A stretch of DNA of 64,000 nt from contig JAXMHA010000009.1 of assembly GCA_046347015.1 (NCBI GenBank), positions 52,586 to 116,585 on the forward strand, given 5' to 3'. Shown here in pieces: positions 34,555-42,918 of the stretch (positions within the stretch are counted from its first letter, which is position 1; each line of letters begins with the position of its first letter). Below the pieces are notes generated by a model. The model was given only the letters and a program-made list of their open reading frames with translations, did not search any database and was not told the DNA's origin. The stretch is from Dokdonella_A sp046347015. GTDB lineage: Bacteria > Pseudomonadota > Gammaproteobacteria > Xanthomonadales > Rhodanobacteraceae. A program made the position numbers and the translations under genes.

Positions 34555-37500
34555 ATGCGCAAGTCCGCCACGGAAAGGATGGCACTGAAGTCCGGCATCG
34601 GGCTGCTGCTGCCGGCGCTCGTCCTGTTCGCGGGCGCGGGCTCGTCCACGCATCCGGCGATCCTGGTTCCGCTGCTGCTCGCCGATGCGCTGGTGATGGC
34701 CGCGATCTGCCAGTTCGCGGGCTTCGGCCGCGAGCCGGAATTCGTGCGCGGCGCGGTGCGGCGTGGCGTCGTGCATTTCGTCCTGCTGGTGGCGTGGACC
34801 GGGGTCCTCGCCCTGCTGTCCGGCGCCCCGGCATGGTGGCTGGCGAGCGGGGGAGCCTGGCCGACCGCGGTGCTGGTTGCCGTGTCGACGGTGATCGCGT
34901 TGCTCGTCGCCTGGCGCACGTGGCCGGCGTTCGCGTTGCCCTTCGTCTGGGACGATGCCTTCGCGTCGTCGGAAGAACCCGGTTCATGGCTGCTCGCCGC
35001 CGTCGGCCGGTCGCTGGCGTTTGCCCGCCATTTGACCGGGCGACGGACGGTGTTCCTGCGTCATGGCCTGCCGGCCAGCATCGCGTTGATCCTGGTCGGC
35101 ATCGGTGCGCTCGGTCTCGCGTGGTTCGGCAACGTGGTACCGGGGAGATGGCGGATCGCCGCGGTGGTCGCCTATGCGCTGATCATCGCGCCACTCGGCG
35201 CGTGGATCGTCGTCAACCGCACGCTGCGCGTCATCATTGCCGACGCTCGCCAGTCGCGCCGCCGCGATGTTGCGAAGCAGGCGGGTCCCGGGGACGATGG
35301 GGAAGAATCCCGGGGGAGCCGCGCCGCCACGGACCCCGACGCGACCTTGCTGTGCGCGGCGCGTTCGGGGCAAGTCGATCTCGCGTTGGCCGCGCTCGAA
35401 CACGGCGCAAGTCCCGAAGCGAAACCGCCGGAGGAAGCACGCGACCAGCGCAACGCACTGCTCCTCGCCGTCACGCTGGCGGATCCCCGTTTGCTGCGCA
35501 CACTGATTGCGAAGGGCGTCGACCTCAACCGGGTGCAGGGCGGCATCACGCCCCTGATCGCGGCGACCCGCGACAGTTACCAGGGCCGCCCCGACGCCGT
35601 CATGACCCTGCTTTCGAATGGCGCCGACCCGCGGCGCGCCGACGCCGAGCACAACACCGCGCTGCACCACGCCGCGCGCTGCGTCGAACCGAGCGTCGCG
35701 GCGTTGTTGCTCGATGCCGCCGCCGACATCAATGCCGTCAACTCCGACGGCGAAACGCCGCTCGGCACCGCCTGCGCGAACGCGAACTGGGAACTCGCCC
35801 GCTACCTGCTCGGGCGCGGCGCGCGTCCCGAGGTCGAAGGCGCGCAACCGGCATTGCTGCTGGCGGCCGGCGTGCCGGACGATGATCCGGCCGGTGTCGC
35901 GCTGCTGCTGAAGAAGAAGGCGCGCGTCGACGCCGTCGGCAGGCTCGGGCGCACCGCGCTGTTGACGGCGGCGCGGGCCGGGCACGTCGCGATCGCGCAG
36001 GCGCTGTTGCACGCCGGAGCCGGGCCCGACCTTGCCGATGCCGCGGGCACCACGCCGCTGATGGACGCCGCGCGCGCCGGCTCCGCCGAGGTGGTGCGTG
36101 CGCTCGGCGCGCGCAAGGCAGACGTCGAGTTGGCCGACTCCCACGGCCGCAGCGCGCTGCTGATCGCGTGCCAGGCCGCGCACGGCAGCGAGGACACCGT
36201 GCGCGCGTTGCTGGCGCTCGGTGCCGAGCGGCAGCACGCGGACGCCGATGGCAAGCGGCCGGTCGAGTACGCGGCGGCAGCGGGACGCTGGCAAGTCGTT
36301 GCGCTGATCGACCCGGATTCGCCGTTGCCGAGCAGCCTTGCGGGCCCGAGGATCGAAGGCGCGAGCGGCGCCCACCTCGTCGACGCACTGCGCTTTGGCA
36401 ACTGGGAAGTCGCGGCCGGCTACGACGACACGATCCGGGAGTGGCCGCGGGAAGCGTGGGCCGATCTCTACGTCGCGCTCGTCGAGGACGGTGCCGAGCC
36501 GGGGCGGCGGTGGTTGCTCAATCGTGGCCTGCGCGAGGCGACGATGAGCGACGGGCAGTCGTTGTCCAACGCGCTCTTGGCCCGGCTCCCTGCCGGCGTC
36601 GAAGCCTTGCGCCAGTTCGTCGCGACTGGCGTCCCGGTGGGTGGCGCCGGAGTCATCGCCCGCGTCCTCGCGGGTTCGCCCACCGCGGCGCAGGTCACGC
36701 TCGCCCTCGATCTCCTGGCGCGGGGCGTTGATGTCCACGGCTCGCACGATGGCAACACCGCCGTCCATCTGGCCGCCGCGCTCGGCGAGCCGGCGCTGCT
36801 GTCGGAACTCCTGGTGCGGGGCGCCGATCCGAACGCGCGCGACGCACAAGGACGGGCGCCGCTGCACCGCGCGTTGCAGCTCGGCACGGCACGCGCGATC
36901 GAGCCGGTGAAGCGGCTGATCGCGGCCGGCGCCAATCCGGAGCTCGCAGCCGCGAACGGCGAGACGCCGCTCGGACTCGCGTTGGCTCGCAGCGATCGCG
37001 AGCTGTCGTACTGGTTGAGTTGGCCGCGCTGGCACTTGCCCGGCCGGCGCCTGTCGGGCGAGGACCTGCCGGCGGCGGCGGTGGTCGGCGACATCGACGC
37101 GGTCGAACGCCTGCTTGGACTCGGCGTGCCGATCGATGCTCGTGATGCGCACGGTGCGACCGCGTTGATCCGCGCGGCGGGAGCCGGTTATGCGGCGCTC
37201 GTGGTGCGCCTGCTCGATGCCGGCGCCGACCGCGAGTGCCGCGCCCGTTCGGGCGCGAACTGTCTCGCGGCCGCCGTCAGTGCGCAACGCGAAGCCGTGG
37301 TGCGGACGCTGCTGAACCACGGTGTCAGCGCCGACCTGCCGTTGCCCGGCGGCGCAACGCCGCTCGCGATCGCGGCTGCGCTGGGCCTGCCCCGGATCGC
37401 CGCGGCGCTGCTCGAAGCCGGCGCCTCGATCAACGCGACCGACGCCCAAGGATCGACGCCGCTGCACGCCGCGGCGCATTTCACGTTTGCCAGCGGCGAC

Positions 37501-37932
37501 GCGCAAAACGCGCGGTCACTGATCGAGCTGTTGCTGCGTACCGGAGCGGACGTCAATGCGCTGAACAGCGACGGCCAGCCACCGTTGCTGCTGCTGCTGG
37601 GTGCACGAGCCGACCCCGGCACGGCCTGCAACGCGCAGCCGCTGGCAGCCCTCGCCGAACAGTTCGCGTTGCGTGGAGCGCGACTCGACGTGCAGGACCG
37701 GCGGGGCGTCAGCGCCCTGCACGCCTGCGCGATGCATGGTCTGCTTGGCTGCGCGCGCCTGCTGCGCGCGCGCGGCGCGCGAACCGACCTCGTCGACGTG
37801 ATGGGACGACGTGCCGGCGAAGTCGCCGCGCTGCTCGGCTACGTCGACGTCGCCGCGGAGCTCGGCGCGGCACGCGAGGGTGCGGTCGCGCCGAAGCCGT
37901 CGTCGCGGAGGACGTCGCGCGTCGAGCGTTAG
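34555..37932 (+). CDS. Large membrane-anchored ankyrin-repeat protein
   Basis: 1125 residues. The first about 230 hold several hydrophobic helices (GIGLLLPALVLFAGAG, AILVPLLLADALVMAAICQF, FVLLVAWTGVLALLSG, AVLVAVSTVIALLVAW, SIALILVGIGALGLAWFG). From about residue 260 to the end come twenty or so ankyrin repeats, recognisable by GxTPLxxA and LLxxGA (for example HNTALHHAARCVEPSVAALL, GSTPLHAAAHFTFASGD). The repeats would lie in the cytoplasm. ATG 34555 is preferred to 34477 because the longer form adds an Arg-rich stretch. The end RRTSRVER is basic. Likely a protein-binding scaffold; partner unknown. Single uninterrupted frame. Confidence 0.9.
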   Translation: MRKSATERMALKSGIGLLLPALVLFAGAGSSTHPAILVPLLLADALVMAAICQFAGFGREPEFVRGAVRRGVVHFVLLVAWTGVLALLSGAPAWWLASGGAWPTAVLVAVSTVIALLVAWRTWPAFALPFVWDDAFASSEEPGSWLLAAVGRSLAFARHLTGRRTVFLRHGLPASIALILVGIGALGLAWFGNVVPGRWRIAAVVAYALIIAPLGAWIVVNRTLRVIIADARQSRRRDVAKQAGPGDDGEESRGSRAATDPDATLLCAARSGQVDLALAALEHGASPEAKPPEEARDQRNALLLAVTLADPRLLRTLIAKGVDLNRVQGGITPLIAATRDSYQGRPDAVMTLLSNGADPRRADAEHNTALHHAARCVEPSVAALLLDAAADINAVNSDGETPLGTACANANWELARYLLGRGARPEVEGAQPALLLAAGVPDDDPAGVALLLKKKARVDAVGRLGRTALLTAARAGHVAIAQALLHAGAGPDLADAAGTTPLMDAARAGSAEVVRALGARKADVELADSHGRSALLIACQAAHGSEDTVRALLALGAERQHADADGKRPVEYAAAAGRWQVVALIDPDSPLPSSLAGPRIEGASGAHLVDALRFGNWEVAAGYDDTIREWPREAWADLYVALVEDGAEPGRRWLLNRGLREATMSDGQSLSNALLARLPAGVEALRQFVATGVPVGGAGVIARVLAGSPTAAQVTLALDLLARGVDVHGSHDGNTAVHLAAALGEPALLSELLVRGADPNARDAQGRAPLHRALQLGTARAIEPVKRLIAAGANPELAAANGETPLGLALARSDRELSYWLSWPRWHLPGRRLSGEDLPAAAVVGDIDAVERLLGLGVPIDARDAHGATALIRAAGAGYAALVVRLLDAGADRECRARSGANCLAAAVSAQREAVVRTLLNHGVSADLPLPGGATPLAIAAALGLPRIAAALLEAGASINATDAQGSTPLHAAAHFTFASGDAQNARSLIELLLRTGADVNALNSDGQPPLLLLLGARADPGTACNAQPLAALAEQFALRGARLDVQDRRGVSALHACAMHGLLGCARLLRARGARTDLVDVMGRRAGEVAALLGYVDVAAELGAAREGAVAPKPSSRRTSRVER

Positions 37933-38380
37933 GTTCCCCGCCATTCCGACAAGATGATGCTGGCATCGGCGCGCGGCAGCAACGCCCGTTTGGGCTGCGC
38001 CGGCACCGCCACCCCCGGAGCCGGCCCGCGGCACGATGCCCTTCGCATCATGGAGATGCAGCAGGACACTGCATGCGCGATGCGACGGGATTCCGAACGC
38101 AAGCCGTTGAGCCACGGCTGAATTTTGTGGTTGACACCACGTTGTGCGTGGCGGAGCATTTGGCGTTCCCGCTCCCGGCACGAGCCGGCGCGCAAAGAGG
38201 CCTCGGCGACATTTCGGACGACGCCCACGCTTGCACGCGCGTGACATCGGATTGCGGCGGGAAACGGTCCGCGGATCGAAACGACAATCGCAATCGAAAT
38301 CCTGACGGAACGCATGCAGTGGGGTTTCACGGCAGCGGCCGAATCCGACTCGAACCCACACCCAACGAACGAGGTCGCAC
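37933..38380. other. Intergenic region without recognisable gene
   Basis: About 450 bp between the ankyrin gene and the GYD gene. No open frame looks like a protein in sequence character. A short hairpin GATGC-ccttc-GCATC lies at 38036-38050, and TTGACA occurs at about 38130 without a clear -10 at standard spacing. The 5' promoter of the GYD operon probably lies here. Confidence 0.5.
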
Positions 38381-38671
38381 ATGGCAACTTTCGTCACGCT
38401 CTGCAACTTCACGGACCAGGGCATCCGCAACGTCAAGGACACGACGGACCGCCTCGGCACGTTCAAGGCATTGGCGGAAAAACTCGGGATCTCGATCAAG
38501 AGCGTCCACTACACCGTCGGCGCCTACGACATCGTCACCGTCGTCGAAGGACCCGACGAGGCCGTGACGACGGCGCTCCTGAAGATGGGTTCGCTCGGCA
38601 ACATCCGCACGCAGACGATGCGCGCGTTTTCGCCCGAGGAGATGAAGTCGATCACCGGCAAGATGGCATGA
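38381..38671 (+). CDS. GYD domain protein
   Basis: 96 residues. Typical of the family: MATFVTLCNFTDQGIRNVKD, LGISIKSVHYTVGAYDIVTV, EGPDEAVTTALLKMGSLGNI and RTQTMRAFSPEEM. GYD proteins are small ferredoxin-like-fold proteins of unknown role. ATG 38381 follows GAGG at a slightly long spacing. The next gene begins 139 bp later on the same strand. Confidence 0.92.
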   Translation: MATFVTLCNFTDQGIRNVKDTTDRLGTFKALAEKLGISIKSVHYTVGAYDIVTVVEGPDEAVTTALLKMGSLGNIRTQTMRAFSPEEMKSITGKMA

Positions 38672-38810
38672 ACCGTCGCCGGGTCTGCCCTTGACGCAGA
38701 TCCGGATCGGCAGGCCGTGCCCGCATGCGATGGGTGCCGCGCGCCCGAAGCCGCTCCAACGCGTCATCGCGGCGGCGACGTTCGAAGACTGACACGCAGG
38801 GGGAATTCCG

Positions 38811-39200
38811 ATGGGGCTGACGTTCCTGAAAATCGCCGTCGTCTACCTGGTCGTCGGCGCGATCTTGGGGCTGACGATGGGCATCCTGGAGAACTTCGCA
38901 CTGGCGCCCGTGCACGCGCACCTGCTGCTGCTCGGTTGGGCGTCGCTGGCACTCGCCGGCATCGTCTACCACCTGTACCCGGCCGCTTCGGCAACGCGGC
39001 TCGCCCGCTGGCATTTCTGGCTCCACAATCTCGGCTTGCCGGTGTTCATGGTCGGCCTCGGTTTCATGCTCACCGGTACGACGGCTTTCATGCCCATCGT
39101 AATCGTAGGCGCCGTGACCGTGCTTGCCGGTCTGGTCCTGTTCGCCGCCAACGTGTTGTTCAACACCAGGACTCCGGCGCACCCTTCCGGCAGCGCCTGA
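38811..39200 (+). CDS. Small membrane protein resembling haem-copper oxidase subunit I
   Basis: 129 residues with four helices. The His-rich phrases PVHAHLLLLGWASLALAGIV, YHLYP and RWHFWLHNLGLPVFMVG resemble parts of cbb3/NorB-type subunit I, but the protein is only a quarter of that length. Four or five His could bind haem or metal in the membrane. ATG 38811 follows GGGGGAA. It is 33 bp upstream of the CADD/TenA-like gene, suggesting one transcript. Electron-transfer or sensing roles are possible; neither is shown. Confidence 0.85.
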   Translation: MGLTFLKIAVVYLVVGAILGLTMGILENFALAPVHAHLLLLGWASLALAGIVYHLYPAASATRLARWHFWLHNLGLPVFMVGLGFMLTGTTAFMPIVIVGAVTVLAGLVLFAANVLFNTRTPAHPSGSA

Positions 39201-39233
39201 CCCGCGCCCGACAGCCACCCGCGAGGAAATCCC

Positions 39234-39869
39234 ATGCCCGCCAACCCGTTGCTCACCGTTTCGGCCCGTTGTGACGAAGTCATCGCCCGGCACGACCTGC
39301 TGCGCCATCCGTTTTACGTCGCATGGGCCGAGGGGACGTTGCCGGTTTCGGCGCTGCTCGATTACGCGCGCGAGTACGGTGCCTTCATCGCCACCATCGG
39401 GCGAGGCTGGGAGGCGATCGGTGAATCCGCGGCGGCCCGGGTCGAGGATCGGCACGCCCGCGTCTGGGAACGCATGTTCGCCACCGCGCTCGGCACGGCG
39501 GTCGGGGCGCCGCGGGTCGACGCGGTCAGTCGACTGGTCGACGTTGCAAGGCAATCGTTTGTCGCAAAGACGTCGGCACTCGGCGCGCTCTATGCGTTTG
39601 AGGCGCAGCAGCCGTCAACCGCGCGCACCAAGCTGCGGGGCTTGCGCGAGCATTACCACCAGCTCCCGGAAAGTTGCGGTGAATACTTCCGCCTGCACGA
39701 TGACGACTACGGCGAGGCCGCCTTGCTCGGCCGGCAACTGGACGCGTTGGAGCCGGCCGAACAGCAACAGGCCGTGGACGCGTGCGATCGGATGGGCCGC
39801 GCGTTGTATGACGCGCTGACCGGCATCCACGAGCCCCATGTGAACCGGGATCGAGTCTCCATCCAATAG
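39234..39869 (+). CDS. Haem-oxygenase-fold protein of the CADD/TenA-PqqC superfamily
   Basis: 211 residues. All-helical, with superfamily landmarks HPFYVAWAEGTLPVSALLDY, YGAFIATIGRGWEAIGE (first metal Glu region), VEDRHARVWERMFATALG, GALYAFEAQQPSTARTKLRG (Glu and the QPxxAxTK segment of CADD-type proteins) and LREHYHQLP. The order of Glu and His fits a di-metal site. CADD-type proteins act in p-aminobenzoate synthesis by a self-sacrificing reaction; TenA relatives act in thiamin salvage. The match is closer to CADD in the EAQQP...KLRGLREHY stretch. ATG 39234 follows GAGGAAAT. Confidence 0.78.
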   Translation: MPANPLLTVSARCDEVIARHDLLRHPFYVAWAEGTLPVSALLDYAREYGAFIATIGRGWEAIGESAAARVEDRHARVWERMFATALGTAVGAPRVDAVSRLVDVARQSFVAKTSALGALYAFEAQQPSTARTKLRGLREHYHQLPESCGEYFRLHDDDYGEAALLGRQLDALEPAEQQQAVDACDRMGRALYDALTGIHEPHVNRDRVSIQ

Positions 39870-39929
39870 GGCACGCTGCCGGGTCCGTCGCTGCGCCGGG
39901 CAATCCGGCGTGGCGGGCGTTCGCTGCAC

Positions 39930-40162
39930 GTCACGCCGTAGGTCAGGTTGGTCGCGACGAAGCCGAGGCGCCAGCATTGCACCGACGGCGCCTGCGGTTC
40001 GTGTCCTTGCCGCAGGCTTTCGCAGAACGATTCGAGGCCACGTTTGGCGGCGGCGTAGATGACGTTGCGGCTGCGGCCGCGCACGGCGGCAATGCCGCCG
40101 AGCGCAACGAGGGTGCCGCGGTTTGCGGTCAACTGCGGCAGCAGCGTCTGCGCGATCGCGAA
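39930..40162 (-). pseudogene. Duplicated SDR gene fragment
   Basis: This stretch repeats about 235 bp of the SDR gene at roughly 41003-41241 with about one difference in fifteen bases. It encodes LPQLTANRGTLVALGGIAAV, RGRSRNVIYAAAKRGLESFC and VQCWRLGFVATNLTYGV. It has no start of its own and is cut off abruptly 11 bp before the end of brnA. It is a remnant of a local duplication, with BrnTA between the copies. Confidence 0.85.
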
Positions 40163-40173
40163 TGTTGACGCAA

Positions 40174-40458
40174 TCAGACCGTCGCGTCCCGGAACGCCTT
40201 GAGCACCGCGTTCATCCGTGTCTGCCAACCCGCGCCCTGCGCCCGGTACCACTCCAGTACGTCCTTGTCCACGCGCAAGGCAATTTGTTCCTTGCGCTCA
40301 TCGACGGCCTTCGCGGGTCGGCCGCGCTTGGCGCGCAATTCCGCGACACCGTTGTGCGCGGTCGCACCTTCCCAGTACTTCAGGGTCGCCTGCTTGTTGC
40401 TGGAATTGTAGGGCACGTCAGATTGGCGGGTACGCGCGGTAGTACGCTTCTCGTTCAT
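40174..40458 (-). CDS. brnA: BrnA-type antitoxin
   Basis: 94 residues. KRGRPAKAVDERKEQIALRV and DKDVLEWYRAQGAGWQTRMN match BrnA, with the GWQTRMNAVLKAF ending typical of its ribbon-helix-helix DNA-binding domain. It binds BrnT and represses the operon. It overlaps the end of brnT by 41 bp, which couples their translation. The stop is immediately beside the broken SDR fragment. Confidence 0.92.
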   Translation of the reverse strand: MNEKRTTARTRQSDVPYNSSNKQATLKYWEGATAHNGVAELRAKRGRPAKAVDERKEQIALRVDKDVLEWYRAQGAGWQTRMNAVLKAFRDATV

Positions 40459-40690
40459 AGGGTTCGGCCTCTCGGCATGAAATCAATCGCGGGCCTTCCT
40501 CTCGGTCGGTCCACACCAGCACGACCACGCGTCCATGCACACATCCCAGGCTCACCAGCCGCTGCTCTCCGTAGGCTTCGCGGTCGTCTTCCCGGGTGAG
40601 CATGGGTCCATCGAACGCCTCCACGCAGCTTGGCAAGTCGATGTTGTGTTTGCGCAGGTTCCTTCGGCGCTTGGCGGGGTCATGGCTCAT
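40418..40690 (-). CDS. brnT: BrnT-type ribonuclease toxin
   Basis: 90 residues. BrnT (DUF497) signatures: NLRKHNIDLPSCVEAFDG, EDDREAYGEQRLVSLGCVHG, RVVVLVWTDREEGPRLISCR and EAEPYEREAYYR. BrnT is a RelE-fold mRNA-cleaving toxin. The gene order brnT then brnA is standard. The ATG at 40690 is followed by SHDPAKRRRNLRKH. Confidence 0.92.
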   Translation of the reverse strand: MSHDPAKRRRNLRKHNIDLPSCVEAFDGPMLTREDDREAYGEQRLVSLGCVHGRVVVLVWTDREEGPRLISCREAEPYEREAYYRAYPPI

Positions 40691-40695
40691 CCCGA

Positions 40696-40717
40696 ATTAG
40701 TGTATATGCAATAATCA
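40696..40717 (-). promoter_or_regulatory. Probable brnTA promoter/operator
   Basis: On the coding strand the AT-rich GATTATTGCATATACACTAA lies just upstream of brnT. BrnT-BrnA complexes usually repress such a site. The exact -35 and -10 are not resolved. Confidence 0.4.
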
Positions 40718-40736
40718 GGCAAGGCGAGTCCTTGCC
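40718..40736 (-). terminator. Hairpin between the SDR pseudogene and brnT
   Basis: GGCAAGG-5 nt-CCTTGCC is a perfect 7-bp stem, about 105 bp after the SDR stop. In the minus-strand direction it is followed by TGATTATTGC, only partly T-rich, so termination is probable but not certain. Confidence 0.5.
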
Positions 40737-40841
40737 CAGGCTTATCGTGGGCGGACCTTCAAGTCGGGCCAATACGGAACGAACAGGTTGCACCGGAGCA
40801 GGTCGAGAAGCTGATGACTCGGATGGGGGTGTCGTCAGGAA

Positions 40842-41571
40842 TCATCCACCGATCCGCCGAAACATCGCCCACGGCATCACCCGCACCGCAAGCCCGACCG
40901 GACCCCACCACCACGGCAACGACCGGCGGAACGAGCCGCGGCCGAGGTGGTCGACGATGATGCGCGCGAGTCGCGCCGGGTCGGCGGCAGGCAGCGGCAA
41001 CTTCACGCCGTAGGTCAAGTTGGTCGCGACGAAGCCGAGGCGCCAGCATTGCACCGACGGCACGCGCGGGTCGTGGCCGTGGCGCAAACTTTCGCAGAAC
41101 GATTCGAGGCCACGTTTGGCGGCTGCGTAGGCGACGTTGCGGCTGCGGCCGCGCACGGCGGCAATGCTGCCGAGCGCAACGAGGGTGCCGCGGTTTGCGG
41201 TCAACTGCGGCAGCAGCGTTTGCGCGATCGCGATCGGCGCATGCAGGTTCACGGCGAGCAGGTCGCCGGCCGCCGCGGCGTCGAGCGTGCCGTCGTCGCC
41301 GGCGCGCGACCAGCCGGCCGCGAGCAGCAGCGATTTCAACGGCGGCATGCCGTCGAGCGCGGCGGCGATGCGTTTCCCGGGATCGGGTTCGCGCGCGAGG
41401 TCGAGCGCAAGGGTTGACCGCAATGCCGTGTCGCAACGACAGATCGGCCGCGAGCGCATCGAGGTCGTCGGCATCCGATGCGATCAGCAGCAACGCCTCG
41501 TCGCGGCGTGCGAGCTCGGTCGCGAGTGCGCGCCCGATCCCGCTCGATGCGCCGACGACGACGGCACCACA
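40842..41571 (-). pseudogene. SDR family oxidoreductase, frameshifted
   Basis: The N-terminal Rossmann motif VVVGASSGIGRALATELARR is in one frame and continues to SLRHGIAV. From about 41412 the rest (TLALDLAREPDPGKRIAAAL, LTANRGTLVALGSIAAVRGR, YAAAKRGLESFCESL with the Tyr-x3-Lys pair) is in another frame. One extra base in gcaagggttgacc accounts for the shift. No start codon is visible in the first frame, which opens right after a TGA near the end of the FAD oxidase. Normally this SDR would pair with the FAD oxidase upstream. Confidence 0.75.
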
Positions 41572-42918
41572 GGCCGAGCCTCAGCGACAGTGCGGAACGG
41601 TGCAGGCCCTGCGGATTGTGGGCGGCGAGGCGCGCGTGCGCCTTGTCGAAATCCGGAATCGCCTGGCGCACGGTGGCTGCGTCGAGAGTCGAATCCTTGA
41701 TCAGGTTCGGCCGGCCGTCGTGCGCGATCGCCAGTTCGGCCAGCGCTTCGAGGAACGCGCGTTGCGGTGGCGCGGCCGGTGACGCGAGTTGCAAGGCCAG
41801 CGCGATGCCGGCGCCATCGAACGCAAAGCCGTCGGCCATGCCGTCGAACAGCTTGCTCGCGACGAGCGTGATGCGCGGTCGGTGCCTGCGCACCGCATCG
41901 GCGAGCGCCCCGGCGAAGTCGTCGAAGCGCGCGTGCGGCACCAGCCATTGTGCTTCGACGAGTCCGGCCGCGCCGAACGCCGCGAAGTAGCGGCGCGCGT
42001 CGTTCAACGGAAACAACGCGTCGGCGAACGCGAGCGGTGCCTGGCCGGCGCGACACCAGCGCGATCGCAGCCACGCGTCCGCGACGGCGATCGAGAGCGG
42101 GTTCCAGAGCGTCACGGGTGCGGGAGCGATCGTTGCCGCCAGGTCCGGAACTTCGCGCGTGCGTGCCGCGAGCGCTTCCGGCGCGTCGCTGGCGAGCCCG
42201 ACCCGGATCACGCCGCGGCCAAACGTCCGCGCGCGGCCGTCATGCCAGCCGTACAACACCGGCGCATTCGCGGCGTCGCGCAGACCCGCGCCGCCGCCGC
42301 GAGGTCGGCGACCGGCATCCGGCGCAAGACCAACGCGCGCGGCGGACGCTCGAGCCGCAGCTTTGCGCTGACGATCGTGCCGGTGAGACCGAAGCCACCG
42401 CACGTGGCGAAGAACAGCTCCGCATTGTGCGTTCGCGAGGCCGCGCGCGCGCCGTGCACCGGCGACCAGAGTTCGAGCCGCTCGACGTGGCGGCGGAACG
42501 TGCCGTCCCGGGCCGGGTTCTTGCCGTGCACATCCGCGGCGATGCAGCCGCCGATCGTCGCCGCCGGGTGCCCGGGCGCGACCGGAACGTACCAGCCGCG
42601 CGCCAGCGCGAAACGCTGCGCGTCGCCGATCGCGACGCCCGCTTCGACGGTCAGCGTGCCGGCCGTGTCGTCGAACGCAAGCAGGCGGTTGAACGCGCCG
42701 AGGTCCTGGCTGATCGCGCCGGCGCCGAAGCTCGCCGCGACGTACGACACCCCCGCGCCACGCGCGATGCGCGGCGCGTCGGCGTCGAGCGCGGCCAGCA
42801 GCCGGTAGCGGTCGGGCCGCTGCACGCGGGCGCGCGTCGCGACCTGCCGGTCGAAGCTCGCCAGCGCGCATTCGGCCAGCGCGAATCCGCGCACCGGCTT
42901 GCGTGGCGGCGGCGTCAT
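41572..42918 (-). pseudogene. FAD-binding oxidoreductase (vanillyl-alcohol-oxidase-like), frameshifted
   Basis: The ATG at 42918 overlaps the kefB-like stop as ATGA. The first 210 codons hold the FAD domain: GAGVSYVAASFGAGAISQDL, TLTVEAGVAIGDAQRFALAR, and PGHPAATIGGCIAADVHGKN. In a GCG-rich run near 42285-42305 the frame breaks; the C-terminal half (APVLYGWHDGRARTFGRGVI, DALFPLNDARRYFAAFGAAG and PNLIKDSTLDAATVRQAIPD) continues one frame away. Its own stop has been lost, so it reads on over the SDR start. DprE1/DprE2-like FAD oxidase-SDR pairs epimerise sugars or modify lipids; that role is inferred. Confidence 0.75.

Noticed and set aside
34984..37506. 840-codon minus-strand frame opposite the ankyrin gene
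   Set aside because: Arg/Gln-rich shadow without domain character.
37933..38380. Minus-strand 152-codon frame as a gene
   Set aside because: Composition is unlike neighbours and no motif or ribosome site is visible.
39930..40162. Possible separate SDR gene
   Set aside because: No start and too short; it is a near copy of the downstream gene's middle part.
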